From the NCBI GenBank assembly GCA_039187035.1, contig JBCCZS010000188.1, positions 1 to 6,237 of the forward strand: a stretch of 6,237 bases of DNA, given 5' to 3'. The first letter of the stretch is position 1; each line of letters starts with the position of its first letter. Of this stretch, positions 5,179-6,237 are shown in pieces. The position numbers and the translations under genes are program-made. The notes under the pieces are model-generated. The model was given only the letters and a program-made list of their open reading frames with translations, searched no databases and was not told where the DNA came from. This stretch comes from JAJFFW01 sp039187035. GTDB taxonomy: Bacteria; Pseudomonadota; Alphaproteobacteria; Caulobacterales; Parvularculaceae.

Positions 5179-6237
5179 ATGAAACGCTTGCTCACCCTCC
5201 TTGTCGCTGCGCTCGTCGGCGGGTGCGCCGGCGGCGGCGACGGCGCCGCGCCGGTCCCGCGGTTTGAAGACGTCGGCGCCGGCGAGGCGTTTCCGATCGA
5301 CGGCGCGGCTGGTTTCGACACGCGGCGGGGATATTTGATCGTTCACGAGCGCGCCGGCGACCCGGCGAGCGGCGAGGTCCGCGTCCCGGTCGCAATCGTT
5401 CGCGCGCGCACGCCGAACGGCGCGCCGCCGGTCGTCTTCCTGCAAGGCGGCCCCGGGGTCGGCCGGCTCGACGCGGCCAATTATCCGACCGCCTATCCGT
5501 GGACGACGCAAAGAGACTTCATCGTGATCGGCCCGCGCGGTACGGCGCATGCGGACCCTGCGCTGCCTTGTCCGGAATACGCCGAGGCGCTCGTCGCGGA
5601 CGCGCCGGGCGGGCTCGTCGCGGCGGCGACGGTCTGCCGCCGGCGTTATGGCGAGGAGGGGATCGACGTCGCGTCCTACCACACGGCGGCGAGCGCGCGC
5701 GATATGGAAGACCTGCGCGTCGCGCTCGGGATCGACGCGTGGTCGCTTTACGGGCTCTCTTACGGGACGCGCCTCGCGTTGACCTATGCGCGCGATTATC
5801 CGGACGGCGTCGCGTCAATGATCTTGGACTCGCCGCTGCCGCACGGCGCCGACTATGACGCGGAAAGCCCGGCCAATTTCGCCGACGCCTTGCGCCGGGT
5901 CGCCTCGGCGTGCGCGGCCGTTCCGGCTTGCAGAGCGGCGTACCCTGATCTTTATCAGCGGTTTTCCGACGCCGTCGCCGCGTTGAAAGAAGAGGGCGCG
6001 GCGGCCGATCGCGTCGCGCATATTTCGTTGGGTGCCCCGCGCGCCGTCGCGCGCGCGCCTCTGTTGATGGATGCGCTCGCCCGAGGCGACGCCGGCCCGT
6101 TTGGCCCGTCGGCGGCTGCATCGTCCGGCACGTCGCGGTTCACGTTTGCTTGGGGCTTGCGGATTTCCGTTTGGTGCGCGGAAGCGTTCCCCTTTAGAGA
6201 CCGGGCCGACGCGCGCGCGCCGCTCGATACGTTCGCC
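5179..6237 (+). CDS. Alpha/beta hydrolase, S33/TAP-like peptidase family lipoprotein (3' end outside window)
   Basis: The frame is open from ATG 5179 to the window edge (353 codons, no stop), so the gene is cut off. GAGG (5169-5172) six bases upstream supports the start. The N-terminus is a lipoprotein signal: MKRLLTLLVAALVGG followed by C16, with Ala at +2, suggesting an outer-membrane lipoprotein facing the periplasm. The fold markers are LQGGPGVG (oxyanion region, G90-G93) and the nucleophile elbow YGLSYGTRLAL with S194. LDSPLP (216-221), the cysteine-spaced CAAVPACRAAYPDL (245-258) and SVWCAE (330-335) also fit. These match proline iminopeptidase/tripeptidyl-aminopeptidase-like hydrolases of family S33, which cleave short N-terminal peptides. 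The equivalent of the common DQRGTGxSDP motif reads GPRGTAHADP (118-127), an unusual change. The catalytic His, and probably the acid, lie beyond the window, so activity cannot be judged. The substrate is unknown; an esterase role is possible. Confidence 0.88.
   Translation, partial: MKRLLTLLVAALVGGCAGGGDGAAPVPRFEDVGAGEAFPIDGAAGFDTRRGYLIVHERAGDPASGEVRVPVAIVRARTPNGAPPVVFLQGGPGVGRLDAANYPTAYPWTTQRDFIVIGPRGTAHADPALPCPEYAEALVADAPGGLVAAATVCRRRYGEEGIDVASYHTAASARDMEDLRVALGIDAWSLYGLSYGTRLALTYARDYPDGVASMILDSPLPHGADYDAESPANFADALRRVASACAAVPACRAAYPDLYQRFSDAVAALKEEGAAADRVAHISLGAPRAVARAPLLMDALARGDAGPFGPSAAASSGTSRFTFAWGLRISVWCAEAFPFRDRADARAPLDTFA

Noticed and set aside
5107..5682. A 191-codon minus-strand frame opposite the start of the hydrolase gene
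   Set aside because: The plus strand carries a lipobox, GGPG motif and nucleophile elbow in one continuous frame; the minus frame is Arg/Ala-rich and featureless.

Overview
The window looks like a chromosomal segment from a high-GC alphaproteobacterium (roughly two-thirds G+C by eye). The order lnt, small XRE-type regulator, metK, trmB is a conserved alphaproteobacterial neighbourhood. The regulator belongs to the PhrR/PraR-like group that I associate with that class. I cannot name the genus. There are no RNA genes, mobile elements or CRISPR arrays, and no gene-free stretch longer than about 180 bases.

Layout. Positions 30-1640 (+) encode apolipoprotein N-acyltransferase (Lnt). A 131-base gap follows, holding a terminator-like hairpin with a T tract. 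Positions 1772-2233 (+) encode a 153-residue XRE-family DNA-binding protein. A 160-base gap holds two perfect GC hairpins, a candidate promoter and an AT-rich palindrome just upstream of metK. Positions 2394-3620 (+) encode S-adenosylmethionine synthetase (MetK). Nine bases later, 3630-4337 (+) encodes TrmB, a SAM-dependent tRNA (guanine-N7) methyltransferase. A convergent gene of unknown function (4334-5002, -) encodes a small exported protein and shares a TTAA stop region with trmB. A 176-base divergent intergenic region separates it from a lipoprotein-type alpha/beta hydrolase of the S33/TAP-like peptidase kind (5179 to beyond the window end, +).

Function. MetK makes SAM and TrmB, probably co-transcribed with it, uses SAM, so this is a small methyl-donor/tRNA-modification unit. 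The palindrome before metK resembles, from memory, operators of ArsR-family SAH/SAM-responsive regulators of the methionine cycle, which would give the unit feedback control. Lnt completes lipoprotein acylation in the inner membrane, and the hydrolase at the far end carries a lipobox and would be a substrate of that pathway.

The left two-thirds is ordinary, well-conserved core genome. The right third departs from the expected downstream genes (rimP-nusA in many relatives) and carries the least-characterised content. I did not find an obviously new multi-gene system. The best leads are the putative metK operator, the unrecognised exported protein and the altered DQRG-equivalent motif of the hydrolase.
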